Part shown: in pieces, positions 42,035 through 50,811 of the stretch | Layout of the letters: each line of letters starts with the position of its first letter | Numbering within the stretch: the first letter of the stretch is position 1 | NCBI GenBank assembly: GCA_937911505.1 | Contig: CALEMF010000047.1 | Location: 1-64,000, forward strand | Reading direction: 5' to 3' | Source: an uncultured Cytophagales bacterium | GTDB lineage: Bacteria > Bacteroidota > Bacteroidia > Cytophagales > Thermonemataceae | DNA length: 64,000 bases | The notes under the pieces: model-generated | What the model was told of the DNA's origin: nothing | Databases searched by the model: none | What the model saw: the letters and a program-made list of their open reading frames with translations, nothing else | Program-made: the position numbers and the translations under genes

Positions 42035-44392
42035 TTACTCATATCTCAAGTAAACCACTGGGTCGATACGAATGGTACGCCAGAGTTGTTGGGCTATGAC
42101 CATCAAGGCTACTATAAGTGTAATGCCTGTTTCTAGAGGGATAATCCAAAACAAATTCGTCAAATTAAGTGCGTAGATAAACCCACTTGTCCAATAATCA
42201 CCTAGAAAATAAATGAGCGGAATAGCCAGTAGATTGCCAAGGAGAACCCATATGAAAACTCTACAAGTAAGTAGCCAGAGGAGATGTACCAATTCTGCGC
42301 CCAGTACCTTTCGAATGGCCACTTCTTTCACTCTTGCCTGAATCGTAAAGCTAGTAAGTGCTAAGAGACCCAACAGCGAGATAATAAAAGCTACAAAGGT
42401 AGCATAAGTAATAATCTTTTCGGTTCTGAGCTCAGCCTTGTAGAGATAGTTAAATTGCTGATCTAAAAAATAATAGTCTAAGGTATAGAGCGGATCAATC
42501 TGTTGAAGCGTTTGCGCTATGTATTGTAAGGTTTCTTCTGCTTCGGCTGTATTGAGCTTTATGGCCAATACTAACTCATAAGGGGTTTCGATATTAATGA
42601 CCAGTGGTTCCACCTGAGAGTGCATAGAGGTGAAATGGAAATCTTTGACAACGCCTACAACTTCTCCTTTTCTATCGCCCATCTCCAAAACGGCACCAAT
42701 CGGGTCTTCTTCTTTTTCAAATAGCTTTCGATAAGCTGTTTCATTGAGCACAAAAGCAGTTTTACCTTCTGCTAAAAGACGAGAAGGATCAGCCCCAAAT
42801 CCATCCCCTTTTACCAATTGTAAACCGAAAGTATTTAAGTAACCATCTATTGCTCTAATGTGATTAATGGAAATACTATTTTCTATCGGATCACCTAATT
42901 TTCTGATAGACTGCCCGCTGACACCACCACCAGGCTCTCCCTGCGCACCTGCTACTGTTTGTATGGTAGGATGTGCTAGTAAAGTATTTTTGAGTGTAGC
43001 GTATACTTGAATAAAATCCTCTCCCAGACTACGAATAACGACCACTTGTGCATCATTAAACCCTTTGGGTTGTTCTTGGATGAGTCGCATCTGGGCCTGA
43101 ATAAGAAAGACGGCAGAGAGCAAACAGGCAGTAACAAAGAACTGACCTACAACTAAACCAATAGTAGCCTTACCAAGCTTGAGGCCTTTCAATGAGCTTT
43201 GATGCGAATAGCCGATTTTAAAAAGCTGTAAAGCAGGCGCTAAACCTGCCAGCGCTCCCAGCGCAAGTAAGAAGCTAATATAGATACACCAATACAGCAA
43301 TGGCCAATCCGTAAGTGAGAGAAGTGCAACGCCAAAGAGCTGTTTGCCTTCTATTTTATAAAAAAGTATCACAAGCACAAGTGCTAGCACGCCCGAAATA
43401 ACTACCTGTAGCATAGAAGTAAGAAGGCTTTGGTAAATCAAATCTTTTTTACGTGCACCCATTATTCTGCGAATGCGTATTTCAGTCTGTCTAGTGTGGT
43501 CACTAGCAATCTGCAGGTTAAAGTAGTTGATAAGCGCCAGTAGTAGAATAATAACAGCAATGGCTGTGACCAGCCATAAAAGTGGCTTACTCCCATTGCC
43601 CATGCGGTTATGAACTTCGTGGAAATAAACTTCCTTGAGTGGTATCCAATAGCTACTGGATTGATACTCATTAAATGCACGTTCTACTAACTGATCGTAG
43701 TAGTTAGCCAATACCTTGAGAGAAGCATTGTTATTTTGTGATGCTGCCAATACAGCAAATACCTCAAACTCAAAACCACCTTGTATTAATTCTTCCCCAT
43801 CAGCAAGCGCTTCTAATGGAAGGAGTATATCAAATTGAAAGCGTGTAGAAGGAGAGACATCAATGATTTCCACTACCTCAAATTTTTTATCTTGGTAGGT
43901 GAGCGTTTGTCCCAGTGGATTAATACCAGGGAATATACGCATGGCAGCTTGCCTACTAAGTACGACCTGATGTGGTGCTTTAAACTGCCCTCTATACCCT
44001 TCAAAATCAAATATATCTAAGAAAAAATAGTCTACATAAGCTGCTTCAAATTGCTTAAAGCGTTGCTGTTTTACCTCTATGTTTACCTCTCCCAACGTAT
44101 AGAGTAAACTACTTTTCTCTACAAAAGGGTACTGCTGCGGTAATTGCTCAGCGATACTGCCTAAAGAGATACCAAAGCTTTCTACCTCTCCTTGGTGGCT
44201 AGTAAGGCGACTAATGAGCTTGTAGGTTCTATCTGCTTGTTTGTGGTGATGATCGTAGCGAAAGGCGATCAATACATATGAGATAAGTATAATAAAAACA
44301 GCCAGACCAATAGTAAGTCCAGTAAGGTTAGTGAGGGTGAAGAATTTATTCGATAAAAATCTTCTTACAATGTATTTGATAGAAGTAAACAT
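42035..44392 (-). CDS. FtsX/MacB-type ABC transporter permease
   Basis: A 785-residue inner-membrane protein; ATG 44392 (M-F-T-S-I-K-Y-I-V-R-R-F) is preferred to a TTG 30 bases upstream. It has two copies of the MacB/FtsX module, each an N-terminal helix, a large periplasmic domain and three membrane helices: helix 1 near 15-40 (F-F-T-L-T-N-L-T-G-L-T-I-G-L), first trio at about 270-410, second helix about 415-435, last trio about 660-780 with R-V-K-E-V-A-I-R-K-V-L-G-A. The E-I-R-I-R-R-I-M-G-A-R motif marks the ATPase contact of module 1. These permeases move lipoproteins, peptides or drugs by mechanotransmission. An unlinked ATPase gene (57591) of matching type lies 13 kb away and might be the partner. 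Confidence 0.92.
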   Translation of the reverse strand: MFTSIKYIVRRFLSNKFFTLTNLTGLTIGLAVFIILISYVLIAFRYDHHHKQADRTYKLISRLTSHQGEVESFGISLGSIAEQLPQQYPFVEKSSLLYTLGEVNIEVKQQRFKQFEAAYVDYFFLDIFDFEGYRGQFKAPHQVVLSRQAAMRIFPGINPLGQTLTYQDKKFEVVEIIDVSPSTRFQFDILLPLEALADGEELIQGGFEFEVFAVLAASQNNNASLKVLANYYDQLVERAFNEYQSSSYWIPLKEVYFHEVHNRMGNGSKPLLWLVTAIAVIILLLALINYFNLQIASDHTRQTEIRIRRIMGARKKDLIYQSLLTSMLQVVISGVLALVLVILFYKIEGKQLFGVALLSLTDWPLLYWCIYISFLLALGALAGLAPALQLFKIGYSHQSSLKGLKLGKATIGLVVGQFFVTACLLSAVFLIQAQMRLIQEQPKGFNDAQVVVIRSLGEDFIQVYATLKNTLLAHPTIQTVAGAQGEPGGGVSGQSIRKLGDPIENSISINHIRAIDGYLNTFGLQLVKGDGFGADPSRLLAEGKTAFVLNETAYRKLFEKEEDPIGAVLEMGDRKGEVVGVVKDFHFTSMHSQVEPLVINIETPYELVLAIKLNTAEAEETLQYIAQTLQQIDPLYTLDYYFLDQQFNYLYKAELRTEKIITYATFVAFIISLLGLLALTSFTIQARVKEVAIRKVLGAELVHLLWLLTCRVFIWVLLGNLLAIPLIYFLGDYWTSGFIYALNLTNLFWIIPLETGITLIVALMVIAQQLWRTIRIDPVVYLRYE

Positions 44393-44536
44393 GTGCAACA
44401 GGAAAATAAGTGGTAAAAACAAACAACCAAAAGCCCTGCCTTTGTGTCAAGCGTTTGATTTACAGTATACTAGAAAGAAAACTTAGAAAGTGGCTGTACG
44501 TGTTCGAGCAATAAGTGTTTCAAGATGAAAAGCTTC

Positions 44537-45625
44537 CTAAAAAGCTTCACGGTAGGTAAAGTACAAGCCTGTTTGCCCATCACTTCCAAAGCCAAAATCG
44601 CCTCTTACATTTACTTTTTGTGAAGGGAGTACTTGTAGCCTCAGTCCTACCCCAAAAGCATATTTTAAGTCATTTTCGCCAAAACGATCCCAGTCAGGGA
44701 AAACCTTCCCTACACCTGCAAAAGCAACTGCCCCAAATCGCCAGAAAAGATCCCGTCTATATTCGGTCTGTAAATAGGCAGCTTGGCGATCAATATATCT
44801 GTTCTCAAAAATACCTCTTAAAGCACGCTGCCCGCCAATACGTGGAAGTCTGTAGAAAGGAATATCTTCGTTGCTGGTAAGGTCAAGAAAAAGCTGCGTA
44901 CCGATGATGTTTTTTTCGCTACCAATAGAGAAAAACTGCCTAAGATCGAGGCTGTAGTTGATGTATTGATAATCACCATTATAAAACAGCACTTCTAGGG
45001 CATATAAACCTCCTCGAGAAGGGTAAACTGCATGGTTACGATTATCAAAGCGAAGAGATGGCCCAATGCCCCACAGCCAACCTCCTTCCTGTCCTAAGGG
45101 GTTTTGTTGTAATAATAAACCCTCTTCTTCAAAGTCAGAGAGTTGTGCATTTTCTACGTCGAATACTACCCCGTAGAAAAAACGTTGGTCGTAGGTTTTA
45201 GAGAGCCGTCCATTCACTCTAAACAGTTGCCTTGTAAATGTCTCCTGATCTTCTCCTTCTGTGTTAGACCCTAAGCCAAAGTAAAACTCTGGATAGATGT
45301 AGTAGCGAAAAAAGGAATAGAGATTCCAGCCTTTTTTAAAGAAGAACTCAGACTCAGTACCAAAGAGCAACTGATTATTAAGGGTGTACAATATAAACGG
45401 GTTGATGGTAGAAGGTCGCTGAAAGCCACTGCTATCTGTAAGGGTACTATTGAAGCCAATAGAGCCTAAACCACCCAACTGCAAGCTTGTTTCTGGAGAG
45501 AAGCCTACTGCTGGAAACACACTTATAGCTACTTTCTTCTCTTTGGTAGCAGTAGTGTCTTGTGCCCAGACTGTACCAATACACAGGTTGAACAATGCAA
45601 CGATGATAGTAAAGAATAACTTCAT
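44537..45625 (-). CDS. Omp85/BamA-like outer-membrane barrel without POTRA domains
   Basis: A 362-residue outer-membrane protein. Signal peptide 1-22 (L-F-N-L-C-I-G-T-V-W-A-Q). There are no POTRA domains; the protein goes straight into a barrel of short aromatic-girdled strands: F-G-T-E-S-E-F-F-F-K-K-G-W-N-L-Y-S-F, L-F-R-V-N-G-R-L-S, L-R-F-D-N-R-N-H-A-V-Y-P-S-R-G-G-L-Y, the lid-loop R-I-G-G-Q-R-A-L-R-G (the (V/I)RG(F/Y)-like motif of Omp85 barrels) and a final F-T-Y-R-E-A-F ending in Phe for BAM recognition. This is the bacterial surface antigen (D15) fold. Short POTRA-less versions have unknown cargo. It precedes the permease gene on the same strand by 144 bases; a functional link is possible. 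Confidence 0.85.
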   Translation of the reverse strand: MKLFFTIIVALFNLCIGTVWAQDTTATKEKKVAISVFPAVGFSPETSLQLGGLGSIGFNSTLTDSSGFQRPSTINPFILYTLNNQLLFGTESEFFFKKGWNLYSFFRYYIYPEFYFGLGSNTEGEDQETFTRQLFRVNGRLSKTYDQRFFYGVVFDVENAQLSDFEEEGLLLQQNPLGQEGGWLWGIGPSLRFDNRNHAVYPSRGGLYALEVLFYNGDYQYINYSLDLRQFFSIGSEKNIIGTQLFLDLTSNEDIPFYRLPRIGGQRALRGIFENRYIDRQAAYLQTEYRRDLFWRFGAVAFAGVGKVFPDWDRFGENDLKYAFGVGLRLQVLPSQKVNVRGDFGFGSDGQTGLYFTYREAF

Positions 45626-45711
45626 AAGTACCTGATAGATTAAGTAGTAATTGTCAAGATTTACATAAGCTCCGAAAAAAAATAAGCCTATTCAAGATTT
45701 ACGCATAAAAA

Positions 45712-45735
45712 AACTCATCCTAAAGAGGATGAGTT
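45712..45735 (-). terminator. Rho-independent terminator after the gene at 45774
   Basis: AACTCATCCT and AGGATGAGTT form a perfect 10-bp stem with a four-base loop; on the minus strand it is followed by seven T residues. It belongs to the gene ending at 45774. Confidence 0.85.
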
Positions 45736-45773
45736 GAAGTACATAATTGTATTGAATAGTCAGCAGTGGTAGC

Positions 45774-46331
45774 CTAAGAAGCTTGTAAGTACTTGGTTTC
45801 TTTGACAAGGCGTATGCTCAACCCTACATTGACGCTGGGATGAATACCCAAAAAAGTAGCTAAGTAGTTTTGATTACGTAGCGCCTCCAGAAGCTGCTCT
45901 GGATCGAGCCGCTTGCCAATAACGGCGTTAGACTGCTCTCTAGGAAAGTCAGCATTTTTTGCTCTGTAGACTTCTATTGCTTTTCCTTCTTCAATCGCTA
46001 CCCTACACAAACCTCTTATGTAAAGTTTATTGAACTCGCCGTCTGCTAGTAGCTCACAAGCATTTTTTGGTACTTTTACTTCTATGAAAGCGCCACTTCT
46101 ATGGCGGCGTTTTTCTTTTCTTTTCATGAGACCCGTTTGTGCAAGCTCTCTAGCCAGTGTCTTTTCATCGCCCGATTCGCAAGCTTGGCGAAGTAAGAGT
46201 AAATACTTGTTAATACCTAAGTTAGTAAGACGTGCGCTGTAGTACACTTTTGCATTCATCATGTCATACACCAGCTCTTCTAACATATACTTTCTAGTCG
46301 TTTTGTCGAGATGAAATAATTGCAAAGCCAT
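45774..46331 (-). CDS. Conserved hypothetical protein, basic, 185 residues
   Basis: A soluble protein without signal peptide. The N-terminal part is helical (M-A-L-Q-L-F-H-L-D-K-T-T-R-K-Y-M-L-E-E-L, then D-M-M-N-A-K-V-Y-Y-S-A-R-L), followed by a very basic loop (L-M-K-R-K-E-K-R-R-H-R-S-G) and a domain with F-I-E-V-K-V-P, D-G-E-F-N-K-L-Y-I-R-G-L-C, V-Y-R-A-K-N-A-D-F-P-R-E-Q-S-N-A-V-I-G-K-R-L-D-P-E-Q-L-L, and a tail L-G-I-H-P-S-V-N-V-G-L-S-I-R-L. I have an impression of similar proteins of about this length with RPES-type and GPNSGLS-type ends in other bacteria and phages, but cannot name a family. It has its own terminator, and the divergent neighbour is a PLP decarboxylase. The basic loop suggests nucleic-acid or acidic-partner contact. 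Confidence 0.7.
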   Translation of the reverse strand: MALQLFHLDKTTRKYMLEELVYDMMNAKVYYSARLTNLGINKYLLLLRQACESGDEKTLARELAQTGLMKRKEKRRHRSGAFIEVKVPKNACELLADGEFNKLYIRGLCRVAIEEGKAIEVYRAKNADFPREQSNAVIGKRLDPEQLLEALRNQNYLATFLGIHPSVNVGLSIRLVKETKYLQAS

Positions 46332-46445
46332 AGTTATTATTTACTTTAGTATTTGAGTTATATCTTATTCAAAGATCGTAAGTTAGTGCGTAAAATAAAT
46401 GAGCAGCAGAATTTGATTTTTAAAATCTGATTATCAGTAACTTAT

Positions 46446-47864
46446 ATGGATTTAGAGACCTTCAGAGTGCAGGCACACAAGTTGGTAGATTGGATGGCAG
46501 ACTACCTAGAAAAAGTGGAAGAATATCCTGTAAAATCACAGGTACAACCCAAAGAAATCTACAGGCAAATTCCCACACAGGCTCCTAAACTGGGAGAGCC
46601 TATGGAGGCGATTTGGGAGGATTTTCAAAAGATTATTTTAAAGGGTATTACGCATTGGCAAAGTCCTAACTTTTATGCCTATTTCCCCGCCAATAATAGC
46701 TATCCTTCTATACTAGCAGAAATGCTGATGGCTACCATGGGCGCGCAATGTATGGTGTGGGAAACTTCGCCTGCCGCTGCAGAACTGGAGGAAAGAATGA
46801 TGGAGTGGCTCAGTGATGCACTAGGACTCCCCCAACACTGGCAAGGGGTGATTCAGGATACTGCCTCTACTGCTACGCTTTGTGCGTTACTTTCTGCTAG
46901 AGAGCAGTTTACCGATTATCAAGTGAATGAGCAGGGCGCACAGCACGCGCCTACACTACGTATATACGCCTCTTCTCAAACCCACTCTTCTATTGAAAAA
47001 GCTGTAAAAATAGCAGGCCTAGGCAGGCAAAACTTAGTATACATTGCCACAGACGAACAGTTTGCCTTACAACCAACAGCGCTACAAGAAGCCATCGAGG
47101 CCGACTTGGCGGCGGGTTATCAACCTATGTGTGTAGTAGCCACCATAGGTACTACCAGTTCGACAGCCATTGACCCTTTACCAGCTATGGCTTCCATTTG
47201 TGAGCAATACGGGCTTTGGCTACATGTAGACGCTGCCTATGCGGGTACAGCTACTATTTTACCAGCTTACAGATGGATGATTGAAGGGCTGGAAAAAGCA
47301 GATAGCTATGTTTTTAATCCACATAAATGGATGTTTGTGAACTTTGACTGTACAGCCTACTTCGTAAAAGATACTGAAAAGCTGGTGCGTACTTTTGAGA
47401 TTCTTCCAGAGTACTTAAAAACTGCTGCTGACGAGCAAGTCAATAATTACCGTGACTGGGGAATTCCCTTGGGGAGGCGTTTCAGAGCACTGAAGCTCTG
47501 GTTTGTGTTGAGAAGTTTTGGTATAGAAGGCATTCAAGAGAAAGTCAGTAAACACATCGCTTTGGCAGAGTGGTTAGGAGAGCAAGTAGTACAGCATCCT
47601 CAATTTGAGCTACTAGCACCTGTACAGCTAGGACTAGTATGTTTTAGGTATAAGCCGAAGAACCTTTCAGCTACGCAAATCAACCAGTTGAATGAACAAT
47701 TACTTAGGGAAATTAATGCTAGCGGAAAAATCTACTTAACGCATACTAAATTAAATGATCAATATACACTAAGAATGGTGACTGCACAGACGCAAGTGAC
47801 TGAAATACACGTAAAAGCAGCTTGGCAGTTGATTGTCTCAGTGGCCGAGAAGTTACTTTCGTAA
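46446..47864 (+). CDS. Group II pyridoxal-phosphate decarboxylase (aromatic amino acid type)
   Basis: A 472-residue PLP enzyme of the DDC/TyrDC family. Typical features: the N-terminal three-helix arm (M-D-L-E-T-F-R-V-Q-A-H-K-L-V-D-W-M-A-D-Y-L), H-W-Q-S-P-N-F-Y-A-Y-F-P-A near 75, E-L-E-E-R-M-M-E-W-L, Q-D-T-A-S-T-A-T-L-C-A-L-L, T-H-S-S-I-E-K-A (His stacking on PLP), G-T-T-S-S-T-A-I-D, L-H-V-D-A-A-Y-A-G (Asp to PLP nitrogen, about 270) and the Schiff-base Lys in F-N-P-H-K-W-M near 297. The family makes aromatic amines such as tyramine, tryptamine or phenethylamine; exact substrate not determinable. Full length. It is transcribed with the small gene at 47931 at most. Confidence 0.92.
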   Translation: MDLETFRVQAHKLVDWMADYLEKVEEYPVKSQVQPKEIYRQIPTQAPKLGEPMEAIWEDFQKIILKGITHWQSPNFYAYFPANNSYPSILAEMLMATMGAQCMVWETSPAAAELEERMMEWLSDALGLPQHWQGVIQDTASTATLCALLSAREQFTDYQVNEQGAQHAPTLRIYASSQTHSSIEKAVKIAGLGRQNLVYIATDEQFALQPTALQEAIEADLAAGYQPMCVVATIGTTSSTAIDPLPAMASICEQYGLWLHVDAAYAGTATILPAYRWMIEGLEKADSYVFNPHKWMFVNFDCTAYFVKDTEKLVRTFEILPEYLKTAADEQVNNYRDWGIPLGRRFRALKLWFVLRSFGIEGIQEKVSKHIALAEWLGEQVVQHPQFELLAPVQLGLVCFRYKPKNLSATQINQLNEQLLREINASGKIYLTHTKLNDQYTLRMVTAQTQVTEIHVKAAWQLIVSVAEKLLS

Positions 47865-47930
47865 AGCGAAACGAGGCTTCTATAAAGTCACAGCAGGAGT
47901 GAGGGTGATTTTTTTGTATCTTCCCGTCTT

Positions 47931-48233
47931 ATGAGTATCACTCAATTATTGTCTATAAGTATTTTATGTGTAGCATTTCAGAATAACTCTCCAGTGATTT
48001 TGCCTGTGGTAGAGCATAAAATATCGTTTACACTGATTAATAATACGCCTCAAGAGCAAAGCATCTATACAGGAAGGAGTGTGGTTGTGATGGCCAAAGG
48101 CGCTGCTTATAGATTCGAGAAAAAACTAGGTACAAAAATGTACATGCAAAAGGAGGGTACAATTTATAGATTCCTTTTTCAAGTGAATACGCAAATGCAC
48201 GATAAGAAAATCTACCTAAGAGATTATCTTTAA
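47931..48233 (+). CDS. Small secreted protein of unknown function
   Basis: A 100-residue protein with an N-terminal hydrophobic signal (L-L-S-I-S-I-L-C-V-A-F) and a beta-rich body: I-S-F-T-L-I-N-N-T, Q-S-I-Y-T-G-R-S-V-V-V-M-A-K-G-A, a Y-R-F-E-K-K-L-G turn and Y-R-F-L-F-Q-V-N. A similar arrangement is seen in small exported Bacteroidota proteins with no name. It lies 66 bases after the decarboxylase. Coding is likely because of the signal and the strand pattern, but function is unknown. Confidence 0.55.
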   Translation: MSITQLLSISILCVAFQNNSPVILPVVEHKISFTLINNTPQEQSIYTGRSVVVMAKGAAYRFEKKLGTKMYMQKEGTIYRFLFQVNTQMHDKKIYLRDYL

Positions 48234-48451
48234 ATTTCTTCCTTGTTTCCTTTACTTTCTATACAAAGTTCTCTTTCTTAATGCGTGTAAGAAGCCTCTA
48301 ATTAAGACGTTTCTTAAAAATTTACTGAGATTAAATGAAGGCTTTCTTTATTATTAAATAATTCTTATAAAAATTATGAATATTCTAAGTGAATTCCGAT
48401 ATTTAAGCCTTTCAATAAACCTATTTTTTACAACTTAAATAGCCAACCTCT

Positions 48452-49876
48452 ATGATCAATCATGAAGAAGAAGGCAAGAAATTTCTCGACACAGTGATGT
48501 ATTATTACGAGAAAGCTGCCAAACACACTGGCCTACCCGAAGGTATGCTGGAGCAAATCAAAATTTGCAATAGTGTATACAAGGTGAGCTTTCCAGTGGA
48601 AATAGATGGAGAGGTAAAAACTTTCGAGGGAATTCGTGTACAACACAGCCATCACAAAATGCCCACTAAGGGGGGTATTCGTTACAGCGTTTATGTGTCT
48701 GAAGACGAGGTAAAAGCCCTCGCCACACTGATGACTTTTAAGTGTGCCGTGGTGAATGTTCCTTTCGGTGGAGCAAAAGGGGGAATGAAAATCAGTCCCA
48801 GAAACTCTTCTCCCAAACTACTTGAGAAGGTAACGCGTCGTTTTGCTACCGAGCTTATCAAGAAAAACTTAATCGGCCCTTCGCTCGATGTACCTGCGCC
48901 AGATTATGGTACAGGCGCCAAAGAGATGGCTTGGATCGCCGATACTTACATGACCTTCAACTATGGTAACACTGATGCACAAGGTTGTGTGACGGGAAAA
49001 CCAGTTGGCTTGGGAGGTATTAGAGGCCGTACTGAAGCGACAGGTTTGGGTACTTACTTCGGCATTCGCGAATGTGTATCTTTTAAGGAAGATATGACAA
49101 AAATAGGCTTAGAAGCAGGTGTTGCGGGAAAAAAAGTGATTATACAGGGATTTGGAAATGTAGGCTATCATAGTGCTAAGTTTTTAGAAGAAGATGGGGC
49201 TATTATTATAGGAGTAGCCGAATATGAGGGAGGTACTTATAATGAGAACGGGCTTAATGTAGAAGAACTACTCAAGTACAGAACTGAAAATAGAACTGTG
49301 TTAGATTTTCCAGGTGGTCAAAATGTAGAAGACTCTATCTCTATGCTCGAAATGCCCTGCGATATTCTTGTTCCTGCTGCCCTAGAAAATCAGATTCAAG
49401 AGCATAATGCCGATAAAATTCAGGCTAAAATTATTGCAGAAGCAGCCAATGGCCCTATCACACAGAAAGCAGAAGAGATTCTTCTCAAAAAGAACAAACT
49501 CATCATCCCAGACTTATACCTTAACGCAGGTGGGGTAACTGTTTCTTACTTTGAGTGGCTCAAAAACTTATCAAATGTACGTTTTGGACGTATGGGTAAA
49601 AGAGCCGAAGAAAAGAGTTACAACCGTATTGTCGATTTTGTAGAAAGAATTACAGAAAAGAAGCTGGATACAAGAGAGCGGACTATTATTACACAAGGTG
49701 CTGACGAAGAAGATATTGTGCGCTCTGGATTGGAAGATACTATGATTTTAGCTTACCGAGAGATCAGAGAAGCCATGATGCAAAATCCTGATATTACCGA
49801 TCTCAGAACAGCCGCCTTTTACGTGGCGATTCGTAAAATTGCTTTGAGCTACGAAATGATGGGTATATTCCCTTAG
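48452..49876 (+). CDS. gdhA: Glu/Leu/Phe/Val dehydrogenase (glutamate dehydrogenase type)
   Basis: A 474-residue amino-acid dehydrogenase that links 2-oxoglutarate and ammonia to glutamate. Substrate domain: G-I-R-V-Q-H-S-H-H-K-M-P-T-K-G-G-I-R-Y (about 62-80), L-A-T-L-M-T-F-K-C-A-V-V-N-V-P-F-G-G-A-K-G-G near 93-115 (catalytic Lys in F-K-C and G-A-K-G), D-V-P-A-P-D-Y-G-T-G. Cofactor domain: V-I-I-Q-G-F-G-N-V-G-Y-H-S-A near 230-243, C-D-I-L-V-P-A-A-L-E-N-Q-I and A-E-A-A-N-G-P-I-T. A strong terminator follows at 49901. Length and motifs are normal. Which cofactor it prefers cannot be told by eye. Confidence 0.95.
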   Translation: MINHEEEGKKFLDTVMYYYEKAAKHTGLPEGMLEQIKICNSVYKVSFPVEIDGEVKTFEGIRVQHSHHKMPTKGGIRYSVYVSEDEVKALATLMTFKCAVVNVPFGGAKGGMKISPRNSSPKLLEKVTRRFATELIKKNLIGPSLDVPAPDYGTGAKEMAWIADTYMTFNYGNTDAQGCVTGKPVGLGGIRGRTEATGLGTYFGIRECVSFKEDMTKIGLEAGVAGKKVIIQGFGNVGYHSAKFLEEDGAIIIGVAEYEGGTYNENGLNVEELLKYRTENRTVLDFPGGQNVEDSISMLEMPCDILVPAALENQIQEHNADKIQAKIIAEAANGPITQKAEEILLKKNKLIIPDLYLNAGGVTVSYFEWLKNLSNVRFGRMGKRAEEKSYNRIVDFVERITEKKLDTRERTIITQGADEEDIVRSGLEDTMILAYREIREAMMQNPDITDLRTAAFYVAIRKIALSYEMMGIFP

Positions 49877-49900
49877 AAGAGACGCTAAAGCACTCATATG

Positions 49901-49939
49901 ACCTTGTGGTAGAAAATAATGACTATCACAAGGTTTTTT
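49901..49939 (+). terminator. Intrinsic terminator after the glutamate dehydrogenase gene
   Basis: ACCTTGTGGTAG (49901-49912) pairs with CTATCACAAGGT (49923-49934) over 12 bp with one wobble pair and is followed by TTTTT. Confidence 0.88.
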
Positions 49940-50002
49940 ATGGCCCATAGGTAAGTAAATCATTGTTTATGATAGCCGAAAAAATACTTGCTGAGAAATC
50001 GG

Positions 50003-50033
50003 TTGCTGTCGAAAATTCATATCAATAGTTTTA
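50003..50033 (+). promoter_or_regulatory. Promoter of the PEP mutase-like/ada pair
   Basis: TTG at 50003-50005, a 20-base spacer and TAGTTTTA at 50026-50033 (one mismatch to TAnnTTTG), 17 bases before the ATG at 50050. Confidence 0.45.
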
Positions 50034-50049
50034 CTAAAAAAATATTAAT

Positions 50050-50811
50050 ATGAATTTCAAAGAACAGCATTACCAAAAAACGCCACTCCTCATCGCCAAT
50101 GTATGGAATGTAGAAAGTGCTAAAATAGCCCAAGAGTTCGCTTTTGAGGCAATTGGAACTTCAAGCAGTGCAATCGCCTCTATGCTGGGTTATAACGATG
50201 GAGAGGAAATGAGCTTTCAGGAGTTGATTTACTTAGTTAAAAGGATAACAGAGTCGGTTAGTTTGCCCTTAACTGTAGATATAGAAGCAGGGCATGACCG
50301 TAATCCCATAAAAATTATAGAAAACATAAAGGAGCTATCAGATTATGGAGTAGTAGGCATAAACATTGAAGATAGTCTGGTAAATGGCGTGAGACAAATT
50401 ACTGACGTGGATACTTTCAGTAAAATGCTCGAAACTATTTGCTCTACTTTGGTTCAAGACAAACAAGATATCTTCATCAATGTACGAACAGACACCTTCT
50501 TACTGAATGTTCCAAATAAAATTGAAGCAACTATCAAAAGAGCTACACGATATCGTGATGCAGGCGGACAAGGCTTATTTGTACCCTGTATTGAAGAAGT
50601 AAAAGATATTAGATCGGTAATACAAAATATAGACTTACCACTGAATGTAATGTGTATGCCCAACTTACCTGATTTTACTACATTGAGAAAATTAGGTGTA
50701 AAGAGAATCTCTATGGGAAACTTTCTATATAAGAGGGTGTACGGAGCGCTAAGTAATTTACTAAGAGATGTGATTAAAGATGATTCATTTTCAAACTTAG
50801 TTAATTTATGA
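50050..50811 (+). CDS. Isocitrate lyase/PEP mutase-family protein
   Basis: A 253-residue TIM-barrel enzyme. Landmarks: L-I-A-N-V-W-N-V-E-S-A-K, A-I-G-T-S-S-S-A-I-A (31-45), T-V-D-I-E-A-G-H (Asp/Glu metal ligands about 78-85), G-V-V-G-I-N-I-E-D-S and F-I-N-V-R-T-D-T-F-L near 138-147, then G-Q-G-L-F-V-P-C. It lacks the K-K-C-G-H catalytic motif of isocitrate lyase and is shorter, so it is not the shunt enzyme; carboxyphosphonoenolpyruvate mutase-like or oxaloacetate hydrolase-like C-C or P-C bond cleavage is more likely. Its stop overlaps the ada start by 4 bases, implying coupling. Both genes are AT-richer in wording than their neighbours. Confidence 0.8.
   Translation: MNFKEQHYQKTPLLIANVWNVESAKIAQEFAFEAIGTSSSAIASMLGYNDGEEMSFQELIYLVKRITESVSLPLTVDIEAGHDRNPIKIIENIKELSDYGVVGINIEDSLVNGVRQITDVDTFSKMLETICSTLVQDKQDIFINVRTDTFLLNVPNKIEATIKRATRYRDAGGQGLFVPCIEEVKDIRSVIQNIDLPLNVMCMPNLPDFTTLRKLGVKRISMGNFLYKRVYGALSNLLRDVIKDDSFSNLVNL

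Noticed and set aside
50050-50811. Canonical isocitrate lyase completing the glyoxylate shunt with aceB
   Set aside because: Too short and lacks the K-K-C-G-H catalytic motif; it is a PEP mutase-like relative.
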